Source of the DNA: PVC group bacterium
GTDB taxonomy: Bacteria > Verrucomicrobiota > Kiritimatiellia > CAIKKV01 > CAITUY01
Direction of reading: 5' to 3'
NCBI GenBank assembly: GCA_945890715.1
Contig: CAMDCX010000007.1
Coordinates: 1-60,812, forward strand
Length of the DNA stretch: 60,812 nt
Made by a program: the position numbers and the translations under genes. Shown here one piece after another: positions 16,934 through 24,234 of this stretch; positions within the stretch are counted from its first letter, which is position 1; every line of letters starts with the position of its first letter. The notes beneath the pieces were generated by a model. That model had not been told where the DNA came from. It did no database searches and saw only the letters and a program-made list of their open reading frames with translations.

Positions 16934-17895
16934 ACGTCGCGCGCGCCGCCGCCGTGGCCGGGCTGCTTCTGGCCGCTGCCGGGTGCCTGTCCGGCGGGCG
17001 CCCGCCCACCGCGGCTTCGTCATACGAGCTGTCGGAAACGCTCGATCTGCGCACGGGGTCGTACCGCCGCCGCTTTCTGTTGCATGTGCCCCCGGAGGTG
17101 CCGACCTCGCGCGCGCTGCCGCTGGTCGTGGTGCTGCACGGCGCTTTCAGCACGGCGCGGGACATGGAGGCGTGGACCGGCTGGAGCGCCCTGGCCGATC
17201 GCGAAGGGCTTGTGGTTCTCTATCCCGAGGGAATCGGGCTGCTGGGTTATCTGCAGCACTGGAACGCCGGGCACTGCTGCGGCCGGGCGGTACAGAAAGG
17301 CTGGGACGACATCGCGTTTCTCGACGCCGCCATCGACGGGGTCTGCGCGAGCCTGAACATCGACGCGTCCCGGATCTACATGGTGGGGCTCTCCAACGGC
17401 GGGATGCTCACCTATCGGTACGCAACCGAGCGCACGGCGCGGCTGGCGGCCTGCGCCGTGGTGTGTGGCGCCATCGGCAGCCGGAATGACGCAGATGAGC
17501 CAGTCTGGACCCTTCCGGTTCCCAGCCTGCCGCTGCCGGTGCTGATCCTGCACGGCGACGCCGACCTGACCGTGCCGTACGACGGCGGGGTGCCCATCGA
17601 CCGGAAGAGCGGACGCCGCTACAGCCCGGTCTCCGAGGCCGTCGCCTTCTGGCGGGCCGTCAACGGCTGCGGGCCCGAGCCGCAGCGCGAGGATTCCATC
17701 CCAGGCGGCATGGAGGAGGCCTGGTGGACGGACCCCTCAGGCACCCGCGAGGTGCGCCTCTGTCGGCTGCGCGGCTGGGGGCATCAGTGGCCGGGCGGCT
17801 CTTTCACCGCGGCCCTGTCGCCAGAGCATCCGCTACACGCCTTCGAGGCGGCGCCGTTTATCTGGGAGTTCCTGCGCCGCCATCGGGCAGACTGA
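16930..17895 (+). CDS. Secreted lipoprotein esterase, PHB-depolymerase/LpqC family
   Basis: The GTG start overlaps the previous stop. The 321-residue protein has a lipobox (LLLAAAGC, Cys about 19) and an alpha/beta-hydrolase core: oxyanion region VVVLHGAFSTARDM, nucleophile elbow GLSNGGM, Asp in LHGDADLTVPYDG and His in WGHQWPGG. This matches the poly(3-hydroxybutyrate) depolymerase/feruloyl-esterase family, acting outside the cytoplasm. It forms a two-gene unit with the TatT-like lipoprotein. High GC and strong third-position GC bias set both genes apart from the resident genes on either side. Confidence 0.85.
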   Translation: MNVARAAAVAGLLLAAAGCLSGGRPPTAASSYELSETLDLRTGSYRRRFLLHVPPEVPTSRALPLVVVLHGAFSTARDMEAWTGWSALADREGLVVLYPEGIGLLGYLQHWNAGHCCGRAVQKGWDDIAFLDAAIDGVCASLNIDASRIYMVGLSNGGMLTYRYATERTARLAACAVVCGAIGSRNDADEPVWTLPVPSLPLPVLILHGDADLTVPYDGGVPIDRKSGRRYSPVSEAVAFWRAVNGCGPEPQREDSIPGGMEEAWWTDPSGTREVRLCRLRGWGHQWPGGSFTAALSPEHPLHAFEAAPFIWEFLRRHRAD

Positions 17896-18067
17896 TCGGG
17901 CTAGAGCGAAAACGTCTCGTCGTGGATAGCGGGCTGCGGCAGGCGGAGGTCGCGCAGTAAAGTGCACCCCATTGGCTAGACAAAATATTCCTGAATTAAG
18001 ATAGATAAACGGGGGCGTAATAGCGGACTGTGATAATTGTGTTCGGCTGCCTCCTTCTGTGTTTCGA

Positions 18068-18215
18068 GGGAAAAGTTGACAGGGTGAACGGTGTGTTTCA
18101 TCATCGGCTTCTCATGAATCCTACGCGAGAATTGGAAATGCGTTCGGCGGCGGTAACGCTGTCGGATATGGAAATCTTTGTTTTCCCGGAACTGATGATG
18201 GCCTTGTTACTGGCC
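18068..18215 (+). repeat. Right copy of the 148-bp direct repeat
   Basis: This is the counterpart of 13827-13974 and includes the start of the intact transglutaminase-like gene. Upstream of 18068 the sequence bears no resemblance to the region left of 13827, so the similarity boundary is sharp. On the 3' side similarity ends at 18215 while the gene continues. Confidence 0.9.
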
Positions 18216-19826
18216 AATCTGATGTCGCCGCGCCTTTGGAAGTGGCGGGAGGATCCCTGGTTCAGTGGATTGGCGAAGATGAAGCCCTATCGCCGCATTA
18301 CCCGCCTGAAGCAGTACATCATGGATCACTATGCTTTCAATCTCGATCTGGACACCTGGGGTCTGACAACCCAGGAGCGGGAAATGGCGCGGTTCCGGCC
18401 CTTTCTGGACGAGACGACCCTGCGTCAGTCCAACGCCCTGTTCGGCTATGAAGGTGATAAATATTATTTCGATATCGATATCCGGACCCATTTCGGGTTG
18501 CACAAGTATAACAGTGAGACCATTCCTTACTGGAAGACAGAGACGGTGGAGGCCATGGATGCCTTCCGTTACAAGGAGGGCTATTCGACCGGCGCAGGGG
18601 AGTGCGTTTCCCTGGCCGCATTGTATGCGGCGGCTTTGTTTGTTGTGGCTGGAATCCCGCTGAAGGATATCTACCTTATGGCCACTCCGCTCCATTCCCA
18701 GAATTATGTGGATTTGGACGACGGGATCCTGACGAATAACCGGCGGCTGGTGACCAAGAAGATGTGGTGCAACGGGACGGCGCTCTCGGCTCAGGCCCGA
18801 CGCGCCCTTGAAAATGAGCATGTGACGGTTGTGGCTCATGAAACCGGCTGGATCCACACGGTCTATCCGGAGGCGACGATCAGTCCGGAGGTGTATCAGC
18901 GGTTTGCCGGAAAAGTGAAGGCCTTCCTGGATACGCCGTTGACTGATGAAGTAATGGGGAATTTCCTGCGCCACAAGCGGGATATGCAGAAGTGCTTCCA
19001 GCTTCGTCATGCGATCCGTGGGGTGAATCATTTTGTTCCCCTTGAGGTGGCCTTCCAATACGAGGAGGGAAGTTCCGCGTTGGTCACCGATACGACGCGT
19101 GACGCGCTGCTGGCGGAGATCGATATGGATCAGTTTGTGCCGGGGCCGCTTCCGGGGCGAATCATGCTGAATGACCTGGAGGATTTTGTGCGCCGGGAAA
19201 AACCCGATCTGAACAGTCCTGAGGATAGTGCCCGACTGAAAACCCAATTCGCGTGTTCCTGCCTGAATGCCGAGTGGGCGATGGAAAGCCTGATCCGGTT
19301 TTGTCACATCGAGCCTCGTCTGCCCGTTGCCGCGGAACGTACCTTTACGCCTTTGGGTGAACCGCTGGCGATTACCCGCGAGATGACGCGGGAGTCGGTG
19401 ATTGCGCGGCTGGAGTCGTTGCGCGCCTCGCTTCCCGTTGCCGACCTAGCCTTTTATGCCTACCGGGATTTGAGCCGCACGGAGCCCGCTCCTTTTCTAA
19501 AGGCCGCGCTTGAGAGGAATCCCGTATCGGTTGCGGGAACGAAGCTCATGACGGACGATGAGGTGGAGGCGGTGATTGCCGCCATGCCGGGCGACTCGAT
19601 TTATGATGAGCCCGGCCGGTTGGCGCAACCGGACGAAGTGTGGAACTATGGCCGGGGCGATGGGGTGGAGAAAGCCCTGTTGCTGGCGACTATCCTCAAG
19701 GCGCGTTCGGCTGGAGTGTCTGCACGGATCGACGTGGCACCGGACAAAGCGGCGCTGGTGATGAAGGATCGGCGAATTGAGTTTGTTTCGGCCAAGGGAT
19801 TGCGGGAACAAACATGGGAAATCTAA
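18114..19826 (+). CDS. Uncharacterised transglutaminase-like protein
   Basis: The 570-residue cytosolic protein (start ATG 18114; 18138 is an alternative with a GAGAA ribosome-binding site) has a plausible Cys-His-Asp triad: Cys about 164 in GECVSLAALYAAAL, His about 194 in PLHSQNYVD and Asp about 200. This is the arrangement of transglutaminase/cysteine-peptidase folds. The remaining 370 residues match no family I know. No signal peptide or membrane segment is evident. Its 5' end is duplicated 4.2 kb upstream. A Xer recombinase follows 7 bp later. Confidence 0.6.
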   Translation: MNPTRELEMRSAAVTLSDMEIFVFPELMMALLLANLMSPRLWKWREDPWFSGLAKMKPYRRITRLKQYIMDHYAFNLDLDTWGLTTQEREMARFRPFLDETTLRQSNALFGYEGDKYYFDIDIRTHFGLHKYNSETIPYWKTETVEAMDAFRYKEGYSTGAGECVSLAALYAAALFVVAGIPLKDIYLMATPLHSQNYVDLDDGILTNNRRLVTKKMWCNGTALSAQARRALENEHVTVVAHETGWIHTVYPEATISPEVYQRFAGKVKAFLDTPLTDEVMGNFLRHKRDMQKCFQLRHAIRGVNHFVPLEVAFQYEEGSSALVTDTTRDALLAEIDMDQFVPGPLPGRIMLNDLEDFVRREKPDLNSPEDSARLKTQFACSCLNAEWAMESLIRFCHIEPRLPVAAERTFTPLGEPLAITREMTRESVIARLESLRASLPVADLAFYAYRDLSRTEPAPFLKAALERNPVSVAGTKLMTDDEVEAVIAAMPGDSIYDEPGRLAQPDEVWNYGRGDGVEKALLLATILKARSAGVSARIDVAPDKAALVMKDRRIEFVSAKGLREQTWEI

Positions 19827-19833
19827 GCTCCTT

Positions 19834-20721
19834 ATGATTGCCCTGGTTGAACAATTTCTGGATCATGTTTCCTTTGAGCAGGGGTTGAGCCCGAAGACCC
19901 GGGAAGCCTACGGCAATGACCTGGCGAATTTTTCGGGCTTTGCCCAGGCGGCGGGAGTGCATGCGCCGCGGGAGGTCACGCGGAAACTGTTGCTCGACTA
20001 CCTGGAGCACGAGCGGGACAGGGGACTCGCCATGAATTCCATTTCGCGACGCCTGGTGGCCATCAAGGTGTTCTTTCGATATCTGGTTCAGGAAGGGTTG
20101 CTGGAGAAAGACGTCACGGCCGTCATGGAGTCGCCCCGTCTCTGGAAAGTGCTTCCCGGCACGCTTTCGGTCAAGGAAGTGGAGCGTCTTCTGAATGCCG
20201 TAATCGGCGACGATCCCCTGTCGGTTCGGGATCGGGCGATGATGGAACTGCTGTATGCTTCCGGGTTGCGGGTTTCTGAGCTGGTGAATCTGACTCTGGA
20301 AGACCTGCATCTTGACAGCGGATATTTGCGGTGCACGGGAAAAGGGAACAAGATGCGGGTGACGCCGGTGGGGGGGAAGGCGGACGCGGCTATTGACCGG
20401 TATCTGGCCGAGGTCAGGCCGATTTTTGCGAAGAACCCGGCGGTGCGGCAGGTCTTTCTGACCCGGCGCGGAACGGCGTTCAGTCGCAAAACGGTATGGA
20501 AGCAGATCGGGCTTTTTGCGCGGCGTGCGGGGATTACGAAGGCGGTGTCACCCCATACGATGCGACATTCGTTTGCCACACATTTGCTCGCCAATGGCGC
20601 GCCCTTGCGTATGATTCAGGAAATGTTGGGGCACGCGGATATTGCCACGACCCAGATCTACACCCATGTGGATCAGAGCCGGCTGAAGTCAGTGCATCAG
20701 CAATTTCATCCACGGGCATAG
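19834..20721 (+). CDS. Tyrosine recombinase XerC/XerD
   Basis: The 295-residue recombinase has an N-terminal SAM-like core-binding domain (FLDHVSFEQGLSPKTREAYGND) and a catalytic domain with Arg in LLYASGLRVSELVNL, Lys in CTGKGNKMRVTPV, HTMRHSFATHLLANG (His, Arg) and LGHADIATTQIYTHV (His, Tyr). The complete catalytic set and the length fit Xer dimer-resolution enzymes, with spacing closer to XerD. It is probably housekeeping and not tied to the nearby insertion, because it lies outside the repeats, directly after a resident gene. Confidence 0.9.
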   Translation: MIALVEQFLDHVSFEQGLSPKTREAYGNDLANFSGFAQAAGVHAPREVTRKLLLDYLEHERDRGLAMNSISRRLVAIKVFFRYLVQEGLLEKDVTAVMESPRLWKVLPGTLSVKEVERLLNAVIGDDPLSVRDRAMMELLYASGLRVSELVNLTLEDLHLDSGYLRCTGKGNKMRVTPVGGKADAAIDRYLAEVRPIFAKNPAVRQVFLTRRGTAFSRKTVWKQIGLFARRAGITKAVSPHTMRHSFATHLLANGAPLRMIQEMLGHADIATTQIYTHVDQSRLKSVHQQFHPRA

Positions 20722-20734
20722 GGAAAAATAAATG

Positions 20735-20975
20735 CAAACCACGGAGGGACGGAGGTTGAGAGAGAGAAGAAAATGTTTCGCGATTTTCAAGGAGGGCGAG
20801 TACTCCCTCCTTGAAAATCGCGAAACACCACTTTCCGAGAAAGAGGGAGTATTGGCTTCTCCTGATTTCCTCCAGGAAGGCGTTGCGGGATCTGAAGGCG
20901 GAGTACTCGCCGCCTTCAGATCCCGCAACATTTGCATTTTCCTCCTCTCTCCCAATCCTCCTTGTCTCCGTGGTG
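20735..20975. repeat. Composite palindromic element: outer inverted repeats with two internal hairpins
   Basis: Imperfect inverted repeats of about 40 bp (20735-20775 and 20935-20975, both carrying CCACGGAG at the outer end and AAAATG at the inner end) enclose two strong hairpins. Hairpin 1 has perfect 22-bp arms at 20775-20796 and 20805-20826 with loop CGAGTACT. Hairpin 2 has perfect 20-bp arms at 20882-20901 and 20910-20929 with loop AGTACTCG, the reverse complement of the first loop. A GGAGTATT motif near 20856 may be a third, worn copy. It encodes no protein. It looks like a nested MITE/REP-type element filling the xer-rnc intergenic region. Confidence 0.85.
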
Positions 20976-21006
20976 ATGAATTCTTTGGTTTACCAGGGAG
21001 GTTGTT

Positions 21007-21720
21007 ATGTTGTTGAGGTTAAGAAAACCGAATCCGTACCGGGAGTTGGAGAAGCGGCTGGGGTATAAATTCGGGAAGCGTGAGCTACTGGAAATGGCCT
21101 TGATGCACCGGTCTTACCGGTATGAAGCCAAGGATGTGGCTGCTGACAACCAGCGCCTCGAATTTCTGGGCGATGCCGTGGCGGGATTCCTCGCGGCGGC
21201 GCACCTCTACCGGATGAACCGGGACGGGGATGAGGGAACCCTGACGGAATTGAGAAGCCGCGTGACGAGCGGAAAAGCGCTGGCGTCGGTTGCCCGCGAG
21301 ATCGGGCTGGGCGAGTTTATCCGACTGGGCAAGGGCGAGGAGCGGGCAGGCGGGCGGGAACGGGAAGCTCTTCTGGCCGACGGCCTGGAGGCCGTGATTG
21401 GCGCCGCCTACCTGGATGGCGGCGTCAAGGCAGCGGAAAAGATTGTGGCCAAACTGTTGATCCCCCTTCTTGGCGCAGTCCCCTATCAGGAGTGGGAGGA
21501 GAACCCCAAGGGGAAATTACAGGAACTCTCCCAGCGGCTCTACGGGCACGGCCCGGAATACCGGTGTGTTTCCGAGGTAGGCCCTGCACACCAGAAACAC
21601 TTCGTTGTTGAGGCGATTGTGGGTGGAGCGAAATTGGGCACCGGCGAAGGTGCCAGCAAGCGCGCCGCCGAGACCCTGGCCGCCACGGCGGCGGTTCGGA
21701 AGCTGATGGCCGGGAAATAA
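21007..21720 (+). CDS. rnc: Ribonuclease III
   Basis: The 237-residue endonuclease is specific for double-stranded RNA and acts in rRNA processing and RNA turnover. The catalytic signature NQRLEFLGDAVAGFL (residues about 47-61), ELRSRVTSGKALA, and DGLEAVIGAAYLDGG with the second catalytic Asp/Glu set are present. A C-terminal double-stranded RNA-binding domain follows (KGKLQELSQRLYG to GASKRAAETLAATAA). Length and order are normal. It begins just after the composite palindromic element, whose hairpins would lie upstream of, or in, its leader and could themselves be RNase III substrates. Confidence 0.96.
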   Translation: MLLRLRKPNPYRELEKRLGYKFGKRELLEMALMHRSYRYEAKDVAADNQRLEFLGDAVAGFLAAAHLYRMNRDGDEGTLTELRSRVTSGKALASVAREIGLGEFIRLGKGEERAGGREREALLADGLEAVIGAAYLDGGVKAAEKIVAKLLIPLLGAVPYQEWEENPKGKLQELSQRLYGHGPEYRCVSEVGPAHQKHFVVEAIVGGAKLGTGEGASKRAAETLAATAAVRKLMAGK

Positions 21721-21796
21721 ATTCTCGATTTTCGCCATCTGAAACGTTTCAGATCGATTTCTGACAGCGAAAGTCTAAAAGGCGGTCGTATGCGAT

Positions 21797-22090
21797 AGCG
21801 CCCCGATCGAGCAGGGTATCCTGCTGCTGCGCGGCCCAAAAGTGATTTTGGATAGAGACTTGGCGGCGCTTTACGGGGTGCCTACCAAAAACTAAACCGG
21901 GCTGTTAAGCGTAACCTTGATTGCTTTCCGGCCGATTTCATGATTCAACTTACAGCCGAGGAGGCGGCGGCTTCAAGGTGCCAATTTGGCACCTTGAAGC
22001 GCGGCCAGAATATCAAGCACCTTCCCTGCGCCTTCGCGGAACAAGGTGTGGCCATGCTATCGAGCGTGTATCGAAGTTCATTGAGAATGG
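21797..22090 (+). pseudogene. Broken ORF6N-domain gene
   Basis: The frame from 21797 reads APIEQGILLLRGPKV, then ILDRDLAALYGVPTKN, and ends at a TAA near 21893. A one-base shift restores LNRAVKRNLDCFPADF, then MIQLTAEEA and LPCAFAEQGVAMLSSV. Together these are the ORF6N (phage antirepressor/KilA-like) domain. After about 22080 similarity is lost, so the gene is both frameshifted and truncated, with no start codon. Such genes come from phages and mobile elements. It sits against the restriction gene at 22118. Confidence 0.75.
21971..21999. repeat. 14-bp-arm palindrome inside the ORF6N remnant
   Basis: CTTCAAGGTGCCAA and its exact complement flank a single T. It lies in the part coding for ASRCQFGTLKRG, a variable stretch of ORF6N proteins, so it may have arisen within the coding sequence and need not be an operator. 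Confidence 0.6.
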
Positions 22091-22117
22091 CTAGGCGTTC
22101 CGCTACAGTGCCGGGCC

Positions 22118-22894
22118 ATGACAACAACAGAAATCCTGGCGCGCGTGGATCGGCTTGCGGTGGCCTTACGTGAGTTGACGGAGCAGCAGTTCCACCTGAT
22201 CGAGACGGTGGTAACGCAGTTTCGCAAACCCTTCCTGAAGATCGAGCTGGATCCGGGCTCCGACATCGTGGACGCCCGGTTGTTGCGTGACTTTGGCGAC
22301 GTGCTACGTATCCATCATTGCTTCTCAAAGGAGGCGCTCTCGAAGGACCGGTTCGAGTATGCCCTCGAAAAGACGCTCACCCTGTGCGGCAAGACGGCGG
22401 CGCTGGCGGCCTCGCGAACCAATCACGGCCATGATCTCACCGTGGACGGCGTGTCGTTCTCGCTGAAGACACAGGCGGACAAAGGCATCAAGGAAACGGA
22501 AATCCACATCTCAAAGTTCATGGAAATGGGCAAAGGGAAATGGCCCAAGACCGCTGACGGTCTCAAGGTTTTGCGCGAGACGTTTCTACGGCACATGGAT
22601 GCGTATGAGCGAATCTTCATGTTGCGCTGTCTGTCCAAGGATCCGGCTTGCTGGCGGTACGAACTGGTGGAAATCCCCAAGGCATTGTTGCGGGAAGCCG
22701 GGGAGGGCAAACTCGAAATCCAACGTAAGACCAGACAGGAAACCCGGCCAGGGTATTGCCGTGTCAAGGATGCTGCCGGGGACCTGAAGTTCGAACTATA
22801 TTTTGATGCCGGTTCGGAGCGGAAACTCCAGGTGCGGCATCTTCGCAAAGACCTGTGCCAGGTCCACGCTCAGTGGGAATTCGCTACGGCGTAG
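22118..22894 (+). CDS. Putative type II restriction endonuclease
   Basis: The 258-residue cytosolic protein has no family I recognise by name. Residues about 100-125 read NHGHDLTVDGVSFSLKTQAD, where a D-(x)n-SLKT arrangement is a plausible PD-(D/E)xK nuclease core. A KPFLKIELDPGSDIVD segment precedes it. It is convergent with, and overlaps by 25 bp, a DNA methyltransferase gene, which is the main reason for calling it the cognate endonuclease. MvaI/BcnI-like enzymes have a similar size. The recognition site is unknown. Confidence 0.6.
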   Translation: MTTTEILARVDRLAVALRELTEQQFHLIETVVTQFRKPFLKIELDPGSDIVDARLLRDFGDVLRIHHCFSKEALSKDRFEYALEKTLTLCGKTAALAASRTNHGHDLTVDGVSFSLKTQADKGIKETEIHISKFMEMGKGKWPKTADGLKVLRETFLRHMDAYERIFMLRCLSKDPACWRYELVEIPKALLREAGEGKLEIQRKTRQETRPGYCRVKDAAGDLKFELYFDAGSERKLQVRHLRKDLCQVHAQWEFATA

Positions 22895-24075
22895 AGCGGT
22901 AGCGCAGGACCGGCCTTGCTGAGCCGATCCAGGGCAATATTCACATACTCCGGGTTGAGTTCAATCCCTGCACACTCGCGGCCATACTCGCGACAAACCA
23001 AGCCGACGGTTCCGGATCCAAAGAATGGATCCAGCACTTTGGTTCCCGGCTTCGACCCGGCCAGCAGACACATACGCACAAGTTCCGGAGGGAAGACGGC
23101 GAAATGTGCGCCGTGGAAACCGTTCGTGTTGATGTTCCAGACCGTGCGGCGGTTCTTAGGGTCCTGGCCGTTCGCGGAAGGCTCACGGATGGCCTCGAAA
23201 TCGTAGAAATACGACTCCGCCTTGCTCATCAGAAAGACATACTCATGTGCCCGTGTCGGACGATCCTTAACGGACTCCGGCTGGCAATTGGGCTTGTTCC
23301 ATACAATATCTGACCGAAGAAACCAGCCGTCCGCCTGAAGGGCGAGAGCCAACCGCCACGGTACGCCGATCAGGTCTTTTGGTTTGAGGCCTTTTGGGGT
23401 CGGAGGGCGGTAGCTCATGGCGCGGCCCGCATTCTTCTTGTCCGGAGCGCGCCAGCGCCGGTCTCCGCTGGTGTAGGAATCGCCGATGTTGAGCCAGAGT
23501 GTTCCGTCTTCGCGAAGCGTGCGCCGGACTTCGCGGAAGACGCCGACCAGATCGGCGATATAGGCGTCGGGGTCATTCTCCGCACCAATCTGGCCGTCGA
23601 TGCCATAGTCACGCAGACCCCAGTAGGGCGGACTGGTGATGCAACACTGGTAGGTGTTGTCAGGGATCTGTGAGAGAGCTCGGCGGGAATCCCCCTGGAC
23701 GATCCGGATATCGCCCTCGTGATAGACTTCCCTGACGCGTGTCTTTCGCGCCACCCCCTCTGCCGTCGGATAGATCGTTTTCATGTTTGCCTCTACAGTT
23801 GCTCCAACTTGCGTTGCAGCAGGCTGCGGGCTGGTACTGGTGTCGCGTTCGCCTCCACCTTTGAGGAGTTCATCGGCAGAAATGCCGAGCACTTTGGCCA
23901 GGCGTGGCAGGATTGTGGTGGGCGGGTGCTCGGTCTCGCCTTCGTAATAAGCGATCATGCGCCGCGATACGCCGAGTTTCTGGGCAAGTTCTAGTTGCGT
24001 GAATCTCCCAGCCTTGCGCAGTTCGACCAATCTTGCTCCAAATCCTGAAGTATCCGTCATGCTCTTTTTGGGCAT
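22870..24075 (-). CDS. XRE-HTH fused DNA methyltransferase (probable N4-cytosine type)
   Basis: The ATG at 24075 follows AAGGAG at 6-nt spacing; an upstream ATG at 24129 lacks one. The 401-residue protein starts with an XRE domain (FGARLVELRKAGRFTQLELA, then GVSRRMIAYYEG; residues about 10-65). A linker leads to a methyltransferase domain with TSPPYWGLRDYG (about 165) and DPFFGSGTVGLVC (about 360). SPPY followed by DPFxGSGT is the beta-class N4-cytosine pattern. The fused HTH suggests that the enzyme represses its own promoter. A perfect inverted repeat lies 80-100 bp upstream. Its 3' end overlaps the convergent endonuclease gene. Confidence 0.88.
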   Translation of the reverse strand: MPKKSMTDTSGFGARLVELRKAGRFTQLELAQKLGVSRRMIAYYEGETEHPPTTILPRLAKVLGISADELLKGGGERDTSTSPQPAATQVGATVEANMKTIYPTAEGVARKTRVREVYHEGDIRIVQGDSRRALSQIPDNTYQCCITSPPYWGLRDYGIDGQIGAENDPDAYIADLVGVFREVRRTLREDGTLWLNIGDSYTSGDRRWRAPDKKNAGRAMSYRPPTPKGLKPKDLIGVPWRLALALQADGWFLRSDIVWNKPNCQPESVKDRPTRAHEYVFLMSKAESYFYDFEAIREPSANGQDPKNRRTVWNINTNGFHGAHFAVFPPELVRMCLLAGSKPGTKVLDPFFGSGTVGLVCREYGRECAGIELNPEYVNIALDRLSKAGPALPLYAVANSH

Positions 24076-24157
24076 AAGACTCTCCTTGGGTTCGATGACG
24101 TTCGAAGCATATGAAAAAGTTTTTTTCATCGTGAAGGTTTTTACAAACCTCAGTAAA

Positions 24158-24178
24158 AATGTACGTTATTCGTACATT
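24158..24178. promoter_or_regulatory. Inverted repeat, candidate operator for the HTH-methyltransferase
   Basis: AATGTACG-TTATT-CGTACATT has perfect 8-bp arms separated by 5 bp. It lies 83 bp upstream of the methyltransferase start, in the only AT-rich non-coding stretch of the locus. A second, smaller repeat (AGGTTT-TTAC-AAACCT, 24135-24150) lies between it and the gene. Spacing and symmetry suit an XRE dimer. Confidence 0.6.
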
Positions 24179-24234
24179 GCGCCATTGTTAAAAGCAAGCC
24201 TTCTTTCGAGCGAGAAATGTCAGATGAAGCAGTC

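Noticed and set aside
19834-20721. Xer recombinase as the integrase of the 13.8-18.2 kb segment
   Set aside because: It lies outside both repeats, behind a resident gene, and its length and motifs are those of chromosomal dimer-resolution XerC/XerD.
20735-20975. CRISPR array or integron attC array
   Set aside because: There are only two hairpins, with non-identical arms and no regular spacers, cas genes or integron integrase.
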